From assembly GCA_002503205.1 (NCBI GenBank), contig DARE01000049.1:1-41292 (forward strand): a stretch of DNA of 41,292 nucleotides, in the 5' to 3' direction. A model generated the notes under the pieces. The model saw only the letters and a program-made list of their open reading frames with translations. It was not told the DNA's origin and made no database searches. The translations under genes and the position numbers were made by a program. This DNA is from Thermoplasmatales archaeon UBA447 (GTDB taxonomy: Archaea; Thermoplasmatota; Thermoplasmata; Thermoplasmatales; Thermoplasmataceae). Below are positions 9,014-16,921 of this stretch, piece by piece. Positions within the stretch are counted from its first letter, which is position 1; each line of letters begins with the position of its first letter.

Positions 9014-9436
9014 CTATTTTTCAAGAAGTTTTCTGAGAAGGGATTCGGATTTTATTGTTTCAATCTCATTCCTGTCCGGCCTCCTGAAATTGATCTCCTC
9101 CAATGACTCCATGTATATTTTGTGATAAGTGGTTGAACTTTCCTCATATGGATAAACCAGGATATAGTCACGATGAAAATCCAGCCTCTTTCCCGAAAGT
9201 AAACTTTTCTTTCCTGCTGCCATATATGCAATAACTGCAGGTTCCCCAAGGGAAATATCCAGGAATGACATGTTGTTGAAATTGTACCTGTACTTTTCTC
9301 TCTCCACGGAAAAACCATACCGATCATTATCCATAATTGAATTCCCCCTTACCTGTATAACTTCAATACCCGGGTTTTCCGATATAAACGAGTGAAATTT
9401 GTCCAGAACTTCCCAGATCTGCAGGGTTCCTGTCAT
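9014..9436 (-). CDS. Hypothetical protein downstream of the VWA protein
   Basis: 140 residues, not recognised. It is soluble, with no membrane segment or signal peptide, and has alternating strands and charged helices. Notable patches are QVRGNSIMD (27-35), a tyrosine-rich stretch (YGFSVEREKYRYNF) and a basic/acidic C-terminal helix. Its ATG overlaps the TGA of the VWA gene in an ATGA arrangement, so it is translationally coupled and probably works with the MoxR/VWA pair. It ends with TAG, showing that TAG is an ordinary stop here. Confidence 0.75.
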   Translation of the reverse strand: MTGTLQIWEVLDKFHSFISENPGIEVIQVRGNSIMDNDRYGFSVEREKYRYNFNNMSFLDISLGEPAVIAYMAAGKKSLLSGKRLDFHRDYILVYPYEESSTTYHKIYMESLEEINFRRPDRNEIETIKSESLLRKLLEK

Positions 9437-10692
9437 CCTGTGGCACCTGATTCAATTAGGTCCGAAGGAACTCTTTCGCTGCCTAAATCCCATTTGATAT
9501 TTTCACCCCATGGTAGGTCCTTTTCTGTAGTTATCCAGTAGGTTCTGAACTGATCCGGTTCCCTCTCCGGAATTGTGGCCTTTCCGTCAGTGAGAACAAT
9601 TAGAGGGTCTCTGTTCTCTTCATCTTCAAGGTGACGGAACAGATCTCTGAAATCCGACCCGCCTTCTCCCTTTCTCACCAGGACTGAACTTGGAATATCT
9701 CTGCCATCAACTGTTATCACATTTCTGATCCCTGCATCCGTCTGAAATATTCTGATTGCCTCTATTCCGAAGTTCCCGGCCAGAATATCGATAACTGCCA
9801 GAGAAAATATCGAAAAGGTATCTTCATCTATTGATGCGGAGGAATCGATTGCAATATTGACCCTAGAGTTTCTATCCCTGTATGATGGCAGGATTACCCC
9901 CTGATCCTGGTATTTTCTTTTTATTCTCTTAAATGTCTGCATTTTTCTATTCATTTCTAATCTCGAGTAGAGAACATAAACCCACGAAGGGTAAGCATAA
10001 GACCCATTGATCTCCTTTTCAACAGTAACTCCATGTTTACCAATTAATGAATCGGCCCTTTTTGCAGCCATTAATTTTCCCGAGTATTTTGGCCTATACA
10101 GATATTCACTCCTCGCAAGGTCCCTGTACCGGTCCTGAAACCAGGAGATGTCCTTCCTTTTGATATCTGCAGCATTCATCACTTCTTTTAACAGAGAAAC
10201 TTCAGATTCTCCAAGATGATCTGAATTTAGCAATTTCTTCTCTACTACATCTAGAAATTTCAGGTTCCCGCTATCTCTGAGGGCCCCGACAATCCTGATA
10301 TAGAATTCGTCCACAGATAACCCATCTGCTAAAATACTGAAAGCATCTATGGATACCCCCCTTGATAAAGCATACTGGTGAAGAATGGACTCCGAAACAC
10401 TCTCCATAGCAAGATTCCATATCAAGGGAAGCCTGTTTTTCATTCTGGACTCCTGAAGAAGTGAAATCTTGACCGCAACCTTGGAAAGCTCGAATGCGCA
10501 TTCCTCTGGTGCAGCATTCATGAACCATTCCCGGTTTACCATGATATTGTTGCCATTTGGAAACAATCTATAAGCGCTTTCCGATTCAAGTATCTTCATG
10601 GATGAGAGTATTGCACCATAATAGGGGTGCTCGACCAGAAGTTTTGATATTATTTTTCTGTATTTAGATTCGAGGTCGTCATTATCCTTCAA
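9433..10692 (-). CDS. VWA-domain protein, DUF2201-like (metallopeptidase-like) with degenerate metal site
   Basis: 419 residues. The C-terminal half is a von Willebrand A domain with MIDAS motif DSSAS (Asp-283, Ser-285, Ser-287), then GEGGSDFRDLF and VLTDGKAT, closing with WITTEKDLPWG, the order expected of DUF2201-type VWA-like proteins. The N-terminal half resembles the family's metallopeptidase-like part (HPYYGAIL..., then PLIWNLAMESV), but where HExxH is expected it reads ECAFELSKVAVK, so zinc catalysis is probably lost. Start TTG at 10692 is supported by the upstream SD GAGGTG with seven-base spacing. It overlaps the MoxR stop by 11 bases. The VWA part is expected to be the partner or substrate recruiter of the MoxR ATPase. 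Confidence 0.85.
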   Translation of the reverse strand: MKDNDDLESKYRKIISKLLVEHPYYGAILSSMKILESESAYRLFPNGNNIMVNREWFMNAAPEECAFELSKVAVKISLLQESRMKNRLPLIWNLAMESVSESILHQYALSRGVSIDAFSILADGLSVDEFYIRIVGALRDSGNLKFLDVVEKKLLNSDHLGESEVSLLKEVMNAADIKRKDISWFQDRYRDLARSEYLYRPKYSGKLMAAKRADSLIGKHGVTVEKEINGSYAYPSWVYVLYSRLEMNRKMQTFKRIKRKYQDQGVILPSYRDRNSRVNIAIDSSASIDEDTFSIFSLAVIDILAGNFGIEAIRIFQTDAGIRNVITVDGRDIPSSVLVRKGEGGSDFRDLFRHLEDEENRDPLIVLTDGKATIPEREPDQFRTYWITTEKDLPWGENIKWDLGSERVPSDLIESGATG

Positions 10693-11710
10693 GACCCAGC
10701 ACCTCGCTGAACAGTTCTATATTTTTTCTGAAGGTTTTGCTTGAAAGAAGATTATCCTCCTTTATTGAGCGTGCAAGAGCAGTCAGGGCAAAGGCCATGA
10801 ACTCATGCGGAATTCTGGAAATAACCTCCAAAGATGAATCTACAGAGATGTTCCCCTTTGCAGTGTTTTTAATTATGGAGTTCAGAAAAAGGTAAATTCT
10901 AGAAGGGTCCTGTTCGGTTGAGAGCCATTTTTCAGGTTCTTTCATTATCTCTTCATATCCGGGGAGTCCGTCTGCCTGCTGTAGATACCTTATAAACTCT
11001 GCAGCATTTGTTTCTCCCATAAGTCCACCAAGGATGTTCTCCAGATCCTCGCCCCTGAAATTTTTAACTGCATGGGAGATGCCAGTAGACCAGAGCCTTG
11101 GGTTAAGCATTGTATCTGAGTCCATCCTGAGAAGCCATGGCAGGCTATCGCTGTTCTCCATATAGGAGACAAATGAAATTACCCTTTCATCCACCCCTTT
11201 GGAATTGGCCCAGGAAACCCAGTCCGAAAGATCAGGAATAAGCTCATAGTGCCCACCGGTGAACCTTGACGACAGGCCTGTAGGCATTGGATTTGAAATG
11301 CTCCTGTGCCTTGGAAGGTTGGAAGCCCCAACAAAATGCCTCCATCCATCTGGCACAGAATAATCCTCAATCTTTCCATCATTTATCAGTTCAAATACAA
11401 GCCCCTGGATGGAAGTCCTTGCGTGGGTGAGCTCATCGAAAAACCACAACCCGTTGCCGTAGGATGGAAAACTGGAATACTTTACGAATTTCATCCCTTC
11501 CTCTGTTCTCATAGGTATTCCAAGAAGATCTGATTCCTCGTAATAGTTAAGCCTCATATCAAGAACTTCAAGATTTCTCCTTCTGGCAACTTCCTTCACT
11601 ATATCTGATTTCCCTATTCCTGGTGCACCCCAAACCATGACAGGGTATCCACCACTTATGGCCATATCATCCAGAATCCTTGAAAGTTGACTGGGAGTGA
11701 CCGTTTTCAT
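10682..11710 (-). CDS. MoxR-family AAA+ ATPase
   Basis: 342 residues. Walker A is GAPGIGKS (28-35), Walker B LWFFDEL (Asp-92, Glu-93) and the sensor region FVGASNLPR; helical-lid residues follow. MoxR ATPases act as chaperone-like remodellers and are nearly always encoded next to a VWA protein, as here. The client is unknown. The ATG at 11710 is preceded by TTTAAA centred about 25 bases upstream, so a leaderless transcript can start here, separating this unit from the HAD gene 31 bases upstream. Confidence 0.9.
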   Translation of the reverse strand: MKTVTPSQLSRILDDMAISGGYPVMVWGAPGIGKSDIVKEVARRRNLEVLDMRLNYYEESDLLGIPMRTEEGMKFVKYSSFPSYGNGLWFFDELTHARTSIQGLVFELINDGKIEDYSVPDGWRHFVGASNLPRHRSISNPMPTGLSSRFTGGHYELIPDLSDWVSWANSKGVDERVISFVSYMENSDSLPWLLRMDSDTMLNPRLWSTGISHAVKNFRGEDLENILGGLMGETNAAEFIRYLQQADGLPGYEEIMKEPEKWLSTEQDPSRIYLFLNSIIKNTAKGNISVDSSLEVISRIPHEFMAFALTALARSIKEDNLLSSKTFRKNIELFSEVLGLEG

Positions 11711-11730
11711 TGCCTGTTGAATTTATTCTG

Positions 11731-11738
11731 CTTTAAAA
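11731..11738 (-). promoter_or_regulatory. TATA element of the MoxR operon
   Basis: CTTTTAAAG-like element on the minus strand, centred about 25 bases before the MoxR ATG, implies a leaderless transcript. Confidence 0.45.
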
Positions 11739-11741
11739 GTA

Positions 11742-12410
11742 TTATTCCATGAGATTCTTCCGGACTTTCGCTCCCGTAATCCTCAGAATGTAGGATGGCT
11801 TCCTGAGGACAGAAATGGCTCCTGCCCTTCTGAGCAAGCTCTCCTTCCCAGGGCCCCAAGACGCCCCATATGATCTGACTCCCGCAGATGATGCTGATTT
11901 TATGTCCCAGGGTTGATCACCTACAAGGATAGCATCCTTTGGAGAAGTAACTGTTTCTTCAAGAGCCTTCAGGACCGGATCAGGTTCAGGCTTGTGTTTC
12001 TCAGTTGACTCCTGTGTCACAACGGCATCAAAAATACCTTCTATATGTAGGGTTCTTAATATCGCATGAACAGGTTCATTTCGGCTAGATGTTACTATCC
12101 CCAGTTTCAGGCCCAGTCGCTTCAATTCCATAAGCACATCCATGAATCCATCAAACATTTTTATTTCAGGAACGCTTCTCATGTATAGCGATTTCCCGAG
12201 AAGAGCTATATCCTCGCCTCTGCTCCCGAACATTTCCTTAAGCAAAAGAGAGACAGGCCTTCCCATGAACATAGTTTTTTCCTCAGAAGTAATTCCACGC
12301 CCCATAACTTGCCTGAAGGCTGTATCAGTGCATCTGAATGAGATGTCCTCACTGTCAATCAACGTTCCATCAAGGTCCAGTAGAACGCATTTTATACTGT
12401 GGTCCTGCAT
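11742..12410 (-). CDS. HAD-superfamily phosphatase (phosphoglycolate phosphatase-like)
   Basis: 222 residues. HAD motif I is LLDLDGTLID (Asp-12 nucleophile, Asp-14 acid/base), motif II is GIVTSSRNE, motif III is the lysine in ESTEKHKPEPDP, and motif IV is AILVGDQPWD. The helical cap after motif I makes it a subclass I phosphatase of the phosphoglycolate phosphatase/beta-phosphoglucomutase type; the natural substrate is not readable. It sits in the same direction upstream of MoxR but may be a separate unit. Confidence 0.88.
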   Translation of the reverse strand: MQDHSIKCVLLDLDGTLIDSEDISFRCTDTAFRQVMGRGITSEEKTMFMGRPVSLLLKEMFGSRGEDIALLGKSLYMRSVPEIKMFDGFMDVLMELKRLGLKLGIVTSSRNEPVHAILRTLHIEGIFDAVVTQESTEKHKPEPDPVLKALEETVTSPKDAILVGDQPWDIKSASSAGVRSYGASWGPGKESLLRRAGAISVLRKPSYILRITGAKVRKNLME

Positions 12411-12641
12411 ATTTAACCCAACTTCCCTTCATTGATAATCTCGCTAAACCTGAAACCTATTTCTGTCTGTGAGAGGATAGTTCCATATAACTGCATTTCA
12501 ATGGCCAACCAGATAATGCAGAGATCAAAGAAGGAAATAATTGTTCTCGTTATTGGATGAATTTAAGGACACCCCATACGTATCCATTTTTGAATTTTAG
12601 ATGCCCCTCTATTTAATTGCTTAATATTGGAATAAATCAGA

Positions 12642-13019
12642 TCACTTTTGCATTTCTTTCAGCCTCTTTATTTCCCTTGGCCACTTTCCGGCAATTTCTA
12701 TGTTGTATTTCTCGAGTAAATTCCGGCGGCCTATATTTATGATATACACCAGACACACCACGATAATAGGTCCAATTGTCAAGACAGCATAGGTAAAAAT
12801 ATCATCATAAATGTGTACTGTAATGTTTGTGAAAGTTATGTAATGAAAAGCATCAGCCAGAGCAGAAATAACTATGCCCAGAGTTATAGGTGCCACCAAT
12901 TGCCTTCTGGTTATGTCCATAAGTCGTGCGAAGTATAACATACCATAGATCCCAATTGCTACCGCAACTGTCGAAACCCCGAACCATAACACGTAAGCAA
13001 AAATAATAATGGAATCCAT
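12642..13019 (-). CDS. Small three-helix membrane protein (paralogue of its neighbour)
   Basis: 125 residues with hydrophobic segments at about 3-31, 43-66 and 75-95 and a basic C-terminal tail. Not recognised. Topology and the loop before helix 2 (ITRRQLVAPI, then IVISAL) match the adjacent 110-residue protein (MKIQGKQLIWAL, then LIISAI), suggesting a duplicated pair. A strong SD, GGTGATC, lies four bases before the ATG. It is the third gene of an AT-rich minus-strand operon headed by an exported protein, and might protect against it or form a complex with it; that is speculation from gene order. Confidence 0.75.
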   Translation of the reverse strand: MDSIIIFAYVLWFGVSTVAVAIGIYGMLYFARLMDITRRQLVAPITLGIVISALADAFHYITFTNITVHIYDDIFTYAVLTIGPIIVVCLVYIINIGRRNLLEKYNIEIAGKWPREIKRLKEMQK

Positions 13020-13059
13020 ATTTGATCACCAGATTACGTCCAACCCTCCATGACAGATA

Positions 13060-13392
13060 CTATGTACTGCCAGCTCGATGGTGTGTCATAACTAAATTCT
13101 TTTTTCCAAAATGATGGAAGTATGCCCTGCAGCTTAAAATGAATACCCATAAGGCCAATAAAACAATCTCCCAAGCATAGGTGAATGGTTGGTATATGTT
13201 CACTTTTTGCGGATTAAAGAATAGGAAAATGGTAACAGGTATAGCAGAAATGATAAGAGATGCTATCAATGCCCAAATTAACTGCTTTCCTTGAATCTTC
13301 ATAGAGGAATACAACTTTGATAGCCAAAGATACGCGATCAATGACATAATAATAGCAATAGAAAAAGTTAAAACAATTCCAAAAAAAGACAT
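13060..13392 (-). CDS. Small three-helix membrane protein
   Basis: 110 residues with membrane segments at about 2-27, 38-58 and 68-92, then a basic tail (HHFGKKNLVMTHHR). No family recognised. It shares helix count, loop pattern and tail character with the next gene, so the two look like diverged duplicates. GGTGATA lies five bases before the ATG, an SD typical of internal operon genes. The stop of the exported-protein gene is 16 bases upstream. Confidence 0.75.
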   Translation of the reverse strand: MSFFGIVLTFSIAIIMSLIAYLWLSKLYSSMKIQGKQLIWALIASLIISAIPVTIFLFFNPQKVNIYQPFTYAWEIVLLALWVFILSCRAYFHHFGKKNLVMTHHRAGST

Positions 13393-13408
13393 AAATTATC
13401 ACCCTACC

Positions 13409-14629
13409 CTATAACAAATTAGTAAGCAAATTCGCAGTAGCACTCCAATCTGATGAAGAAAAGCTCTGCTCAACATTTGTTCCATATATGTTTGCCAGGA
13501 AGTTATAATTTTCTATGAAATCAGATTCTGGTGTGTAACTGAAACCAACGCTTTTAAACACTTGTGTTAATGTCTGTTTGCCAGGTGAAGGATCGTTATA
13601 CATGTACCCCCACCAAGAAAACTCGGGTACTAATCCATCCTCCCATGCATTAAGTGTGTATACAATTGTGAATTGACCCTTATAAGACTCTTGATTATCA
13701 AATATATCATTGACATTTTTTGCAGCGGTTAATGGGTCTCCCTGCCCCCAAAGAGTTTCTAGTGCTCCTACTACTCCTACAATTGGCGCGGCAGGTCCGC
13801 TAAAGATACCTACTGTAACCCAAAAAGCAACTGTCTCGCTAAAAGTTGCCCACTGGGCTATTGTAGCTGCCTGAACCAGAAAATCCTTGAAATTAAGAGC
13901 GCTATCAAAGTTTGTGAAGGTGAAGTAAATATTGTAGCTTGTTCCAGATATCAAACCACCCCATCCCCAATGAATTGTGAATGCGTTTAGCCTGATATAT
14001 GGATCTACTGGTTTAATGGTTCCGTTCTGATCTATTAATCCATATACCAATGATTGCTTGCCATTTGTGTATCTGTATGTTAGAAGATTGGCACTTTGGT
14101 TGTCATATACAGTTGTTTTGTTGGAAACCAGATGACCAAGGTGGTTGTTTACGACATAAGAAGTATTTATCTGGTTTTGTATTGTGAACTGGCTTACTTC
14201 ATAATTTGCAACTGCCTGAACGTCCTCCTTTGCATTGGAGCTTTCATTTTCCCACATAGGAAGAATTACGCTGGCATTTTGTGTTGTTATTCCTCTATAA
14301 TTGGAGGGGATTTGGCTGTAGTTGCCTAAATACCAGTTTATAAAATTTGAATCTGCCTTGAACTCCAATTCGCTTAGTTCATTTGAAGATACTCCATAAT
14401 GAAGGTAGTTATAGAGAACAAAATGATAGAGGTCATTTATTTCGGATCTGTTTAGCATAATTCCGTTATTTTGATGCTGATATTTCGCAATACCAACAAA
14501 ATTTGCCTCTGCTTGTGGTTCATTGACATCTTTTCTTGATTGGATGTGTGTCATAATTCTGGTAAATGCGAGCAATAACATGACTGATGTCACTATTATT
14601 GCACCTAAAATTTTTGTTTTTTTATTCAT
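13409..14629 (-). CDS. Exported or membrane-anchored protein with internal hydrophobic Gly/Pro-rich segment
   Basis: About 406 residues. After a short basic N-terminus (MNKKTK) a single hydrophobic segment acts as signal or anchor, and the rest is Asn/Tyr/Ser-rich, as in archaeal surface proteins. Near residues 250-290 is a long apolar stretch with GIFSGPAAPIVGVVGALETL, unusual in a soluble ectodomain and long enough to enter a membrane. No family recognised. A GTG five codons upstream (14644) is possible, but the TATA element centred near 14655 points to the ATG at 14629 as a leaderless start. It heads an operon with two small three-helix membrane proteins. Confidence 0.72.
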   Translation of the reverse strand: MNKKTKILGAIIVTSVMLLLAFTRIMTHIQSRKDVNEPQAEANFVGIAKYQHQNNGIMLNRSEINDLYHFVLYNYLHYGVSSNELSELEFKADSNFINWYLGNYSQIPSNYRGITTQNASVILPMWENESSNAKEDVQAVANYEVSQFTIQNQINTSYVVNNHLGHLVSNKTTVYDNQSANLLTYRYTNGKQSLVYGLIDQNGTIKPVDPYIRLNAFTIHWGWGGLISGTSYNIYFTFTNFDSALNFKDFLVQAATIAQWATFSETVAFWVTVGIFSGPAAPIVGVVGALETLWGQGDPLTAAKNVNDIFDNQESYKGQFTIVYTLNAWEDGLVPEFSWWGYMYNDPSPGKQTLTQVFKSVGFSYTPESDFIENYNFLANIYGTNVEQSFSSSDWSATANLLTNLL

Positions 14630-14648
14630 ATGAGAAAGATACACTTTT

Positions 14649-14661
14649 GAATATATATATT
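14649..14661 (-). promoter_or_regulatory. TATA element of the exported-protein operon
   Basis: AATATATATATTC is centred about 26 bases before the ATG at 14629 on the minus strand. It is itself palindromic and could be read from either strand, but the opposite strand shows no convincing gene at the matching distance. Confidence 0.5.
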
Positions 14662-14847
14662 GTCAATAATATGGCTACATCTAAAATGGATCATGTAAAT
14701 TATCTCAATGAAGCAGACAATTTTAACAAAAACCAAACTGAAGATACTGTATATATTCACTGCACAAAATTTCCAGGGTATAGCAATTGAAAAGACACCA
14801 CAGAAATGCCTCAAAACCTTTATTCAATCTCATGATGGAAATACCCA

Positions 14848-14856
14848 CTATAAAGG
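14848..14856 (+). promoter_or_regulatory. TATA element of the geranylgeranyl reductase gene
   Basis: CTATAAAGG is centred about 32 bases before the TTG start at 14884, giving a leader of only a few bases. No SD is present, so this TATA is the main support for the TTG start. Confidence 0.5.
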
Positions 14857-14883
14857 TTATATTCTCACAGCAATGCACATCCA

Positions 14884-16023
14884 TTGAGAGATGTTATAGT
14901 AGTTGGCGCCGGCCCCGCAGGTTCTTACCTGTCCCACATGCTTGCCAAGCAGGGATTCGATGTACTCAATCTTGAGGAGCATGATGAAATCGGACGCCCG
15001 GTTGAGTGCACAGGGGTCGTGACAGAAAGGGTTTTTCGCTATGTCAGAAGCAAATCAATTGCAAATACAGTTAGCGGCGCCAATATAATATTCCCTGGAA
15101 ACAAATCAATAAAAATAGGGAAACAGGAGAAGACATTTGTAATTTACAGGGACTCTTTCGATAAAGATGTATCAGGAATGGCTATAGGATCCGGCGCAGA
15201 TGTCAGGCTGGGAGCCAGAGTCAGATCGGTAAAGGTAAACGATGAATTCGCAGAGGTTGAATATAGGGGTTCCGGAGAATTTACAACTGAAAGGGCCAGA
15301 ATTGTTATTGGAGCTGATGGAGCAAACAGCATAGTCAGGAAATCCCTCTACACAGCCAGGCCCTCAAGGGTTGTTTCTACATATCAGGTGGATGCATCAT
15401 TCACCATGCAGGATCAGGACAGTGTGTCGGTTTTCCTTGGAAAAAGTTTCTCCAACGGATTCTTTGGGTGGGCGGTTCCTACTGGCAATATAACTAGAAT
15501 CGGACTGGGTTCAATACGGAAGGGGGCCCTTCCTTACTTCCTCAAGCTGATAAAGCAGTTCTCCCCTGAACCCAGGATTCTTGGAATTACCGGTGGGCCC
15601 ATCCCAATAAGTTATCTGCACAGAACCAGCGGAAACCGGAGCCTTCTCGTGGGTGACGCAGGAGGAATTGTCAAACCTCTCACTGGGGGTGGCATATACA
15701 CAGGGATTGTGTCCTCTTACTGGGCTTCCAGAGCTGTTTCTGAAGGCCTGGAATCCGGAAGGCTTGACAGCAGGTTCCTGCAGAGGTATGAAAAGTACTG
15801 GAAGGGAGAGATAGGCAGGGAACTTCTGATAGATGGAATGATACAGAAATTCTATGCTGCCCTCAATGATAGATACCTCTCCGGTCTTTACAGATCCATA
15901 TCCTCCAGGAAATCTATAGAAATCATAAACTCAAGCGGAGATATAGATTATCCTTCGAAGCTTGCTCTTCAGCTCTTTCTCAGGAACCCTTCCATTGCTT
16001 TCTCTTTCCTGAGGGGAAACTGA
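14884..16023 (+). CDS. Geranylgeranyl reductase family FAD protein (archaeal lipid saturation)
   Basis: 379 residues. An N-terminal FAD-binding fold (VVGAGPAGSYLSHML, then LNLEEHDEIGRPVECTG) is followed by the second FAD contact GADGANSIVRKSL and the LVGDAGGIVKPLTGGG motif. The PVECTG element near residue 42 and the overall order fit digeranylgeranylglycerophospholipid reductases, which hydrogenate the isoprenoid chains of archaeal membrane lipids. A related FAD-dependent hydroxylase cannot be excluded. The only in-frame start near the FAD motif is TTG; an in-frame TAA lies at 14851. The DMT gene follows after four bases. Confidence 0.87.
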   Translation: MRDVIVVGAGPAGSYLSHMLAKQGFDVLNLEEHDEIGRPVECTGVVTERVFRYVRSKSIANTVSGANIIFPGNKSIKIGKQEKTFVIYRDSFDKDVSGMAIGSGADVRLGARVRSVKVNDEFAEVEYRGSGEFTTERARIVIGADGANSIVRKSLYTARPSRVVSTYQVDASFTMQDQDSVSVFLGKSFSNGFFGWAVPTGNITRIGLGSIRKGALPYFLKLIKQFSPEPRILGITGGPIPISYLHRTSGNRSLLVGDAGGIVKPLTGGGIYTGIVSSYWASRAVSEGLESGRLDSRFLQRYEKYWKGEIGRELLIDGMIQKFYAALNDRYLSGLYRSISSRKSIEIINSSGDIDYPSKLALQLFLRNPSIAFSFLRGN

Positions 16024-16027
16024 TCCC

Positions 16028-16921
16028 ATGGAGAAACGTCTCTTCTACATGGGAATGCTCCTGCTTGTCACATTTTTCTGGGGCGTTACCTTCCCGGTGG
16101 TTAAATTTGCCCTTCAGTTTTCGTCACCGGACACATTTCTTGCCCTGCGGTTTTTGATCGCTTCAGCTGTTATGGGCCTATTTCTGAGGAGGGGGCGTAA
16201 AAACCTGAACCGCAACACAGTGCTTCATGGGATTATTGCAGGTTTCCTTCTATTTCTTGGATACTACTTCCAGACTGTTGGGCTCGACTATACATCAGCA
16301 GCAGCTTCTGGTGTTATTACAGGAGTTTATGTCATAATACTCCCTGTGCTCTCCTATGTGTATTTAAGCAGCCGCATCTCCAGAGTGGATATTCTCGCCT
16401 CTCTTATTGCTTTTTCAGGCCTCATTCTGATGTCCATATCCTCTGGCACGCATGGAACAACTCTGCTTGGGAATTTGCTCACCTTGATATGTGGAATCGC
16501 ATACGCTTTCCAGATTATCTATGTGTCGAAACATTCCAGCAAGCTGGATTCTTCAGCGTTCACATTTTATCAGCTGGCCTTCGTAACTGTGTTTTCTGCC
16601 CTGACAATTCCAATTTCCCCTGGAGGAATTGGAACAGTTAATACAGATGTGGTTTTGGCAGCACTTTTCACTGCTCTTGTTGGAAGTGTTTTCGGATATT
16701 ACGTAAGTACTGTTGCACTGATATATGTGGATGCTTCTGCGGCCGGGATCATATTTGTGGGGGAGCCAATATTCGCAGCCCTTTCTTCAGTTGTACTGGC
16801 CCATGAAGTTCTCTCCAGAGTTGTCATTGCAGGCGCAATCCTGATGGTAATTGCAATGTTTCTGACAACTGTGGACAAATACCTGAGAGAGCATAAAAGA
16901 AGGGGAAAATCTGCCTTATGA
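16028..16921 (+). CDS. DMT-superfamily (EamA) transporter
   Basis: 297 residues with about ten hydrophobic helices in two EamA repeats. The first repeat starts LLLVTFFWGVTFPVVKFAL and the second ends in the conserved GxxFxGEP-type turn (IIFVGEPIFAALSS). Such proteins export or import metabolites by secondary transport; the substrate is unknown. It sits four bases after the reductase, so they share a transcript. Its TGA overlaps the convergent TGT stop by six bases. Confidence 0.88.
   Translation: MEKRLFYMGMLLLVTFFWGVTFPVVKFALQFSSPDTFLALRFLIASAVMGLFLRRGRKNLNRNTVLHGIIAGFLLFLGYYFQTVGLDYTSAAASGVITGVYVIILPVLSYVYLSSRISRVDILASLIAFSGLILMSISSGTHGTTLLGNLLTLICGIAYAFQIIYVSKHSSKLDSSAFTFYQLAFVTVFSALTIPISPGGIGTVNTDVVLAALFTALVGSVFGYYVSTVALIYVDASAAGIIFVGEPIFAALSSVVLAHEVLSRVVIAGAILMVIAMFLTTVDKYLREHKRRGKSAL

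Noticed and set aside
10271..10528. ORF of 85 codons inside the VWA gene on the same strand, another frame
   Set aside because: The VWA frame has clear domain motifs across this stretch, so the other frame is a shadow.
12411..12641. Spacer with a 19-codon ORF at 12501
   Set aside because: Too short and without a spaced promoter or SD; the region shows no tRNA-like fold or other gene and may hold an IS scrap.
14671..14790. 39-codon ORF (MATSKMDHVNYLNEAD...) between the exported-protein operon and the reductase
   Set aside because: No SD, the TATA-like element is too close for a leaderless start, and composition is that of an AT-rich spacer. The 14630-14883 spacer is otherwise explained by two promoters.
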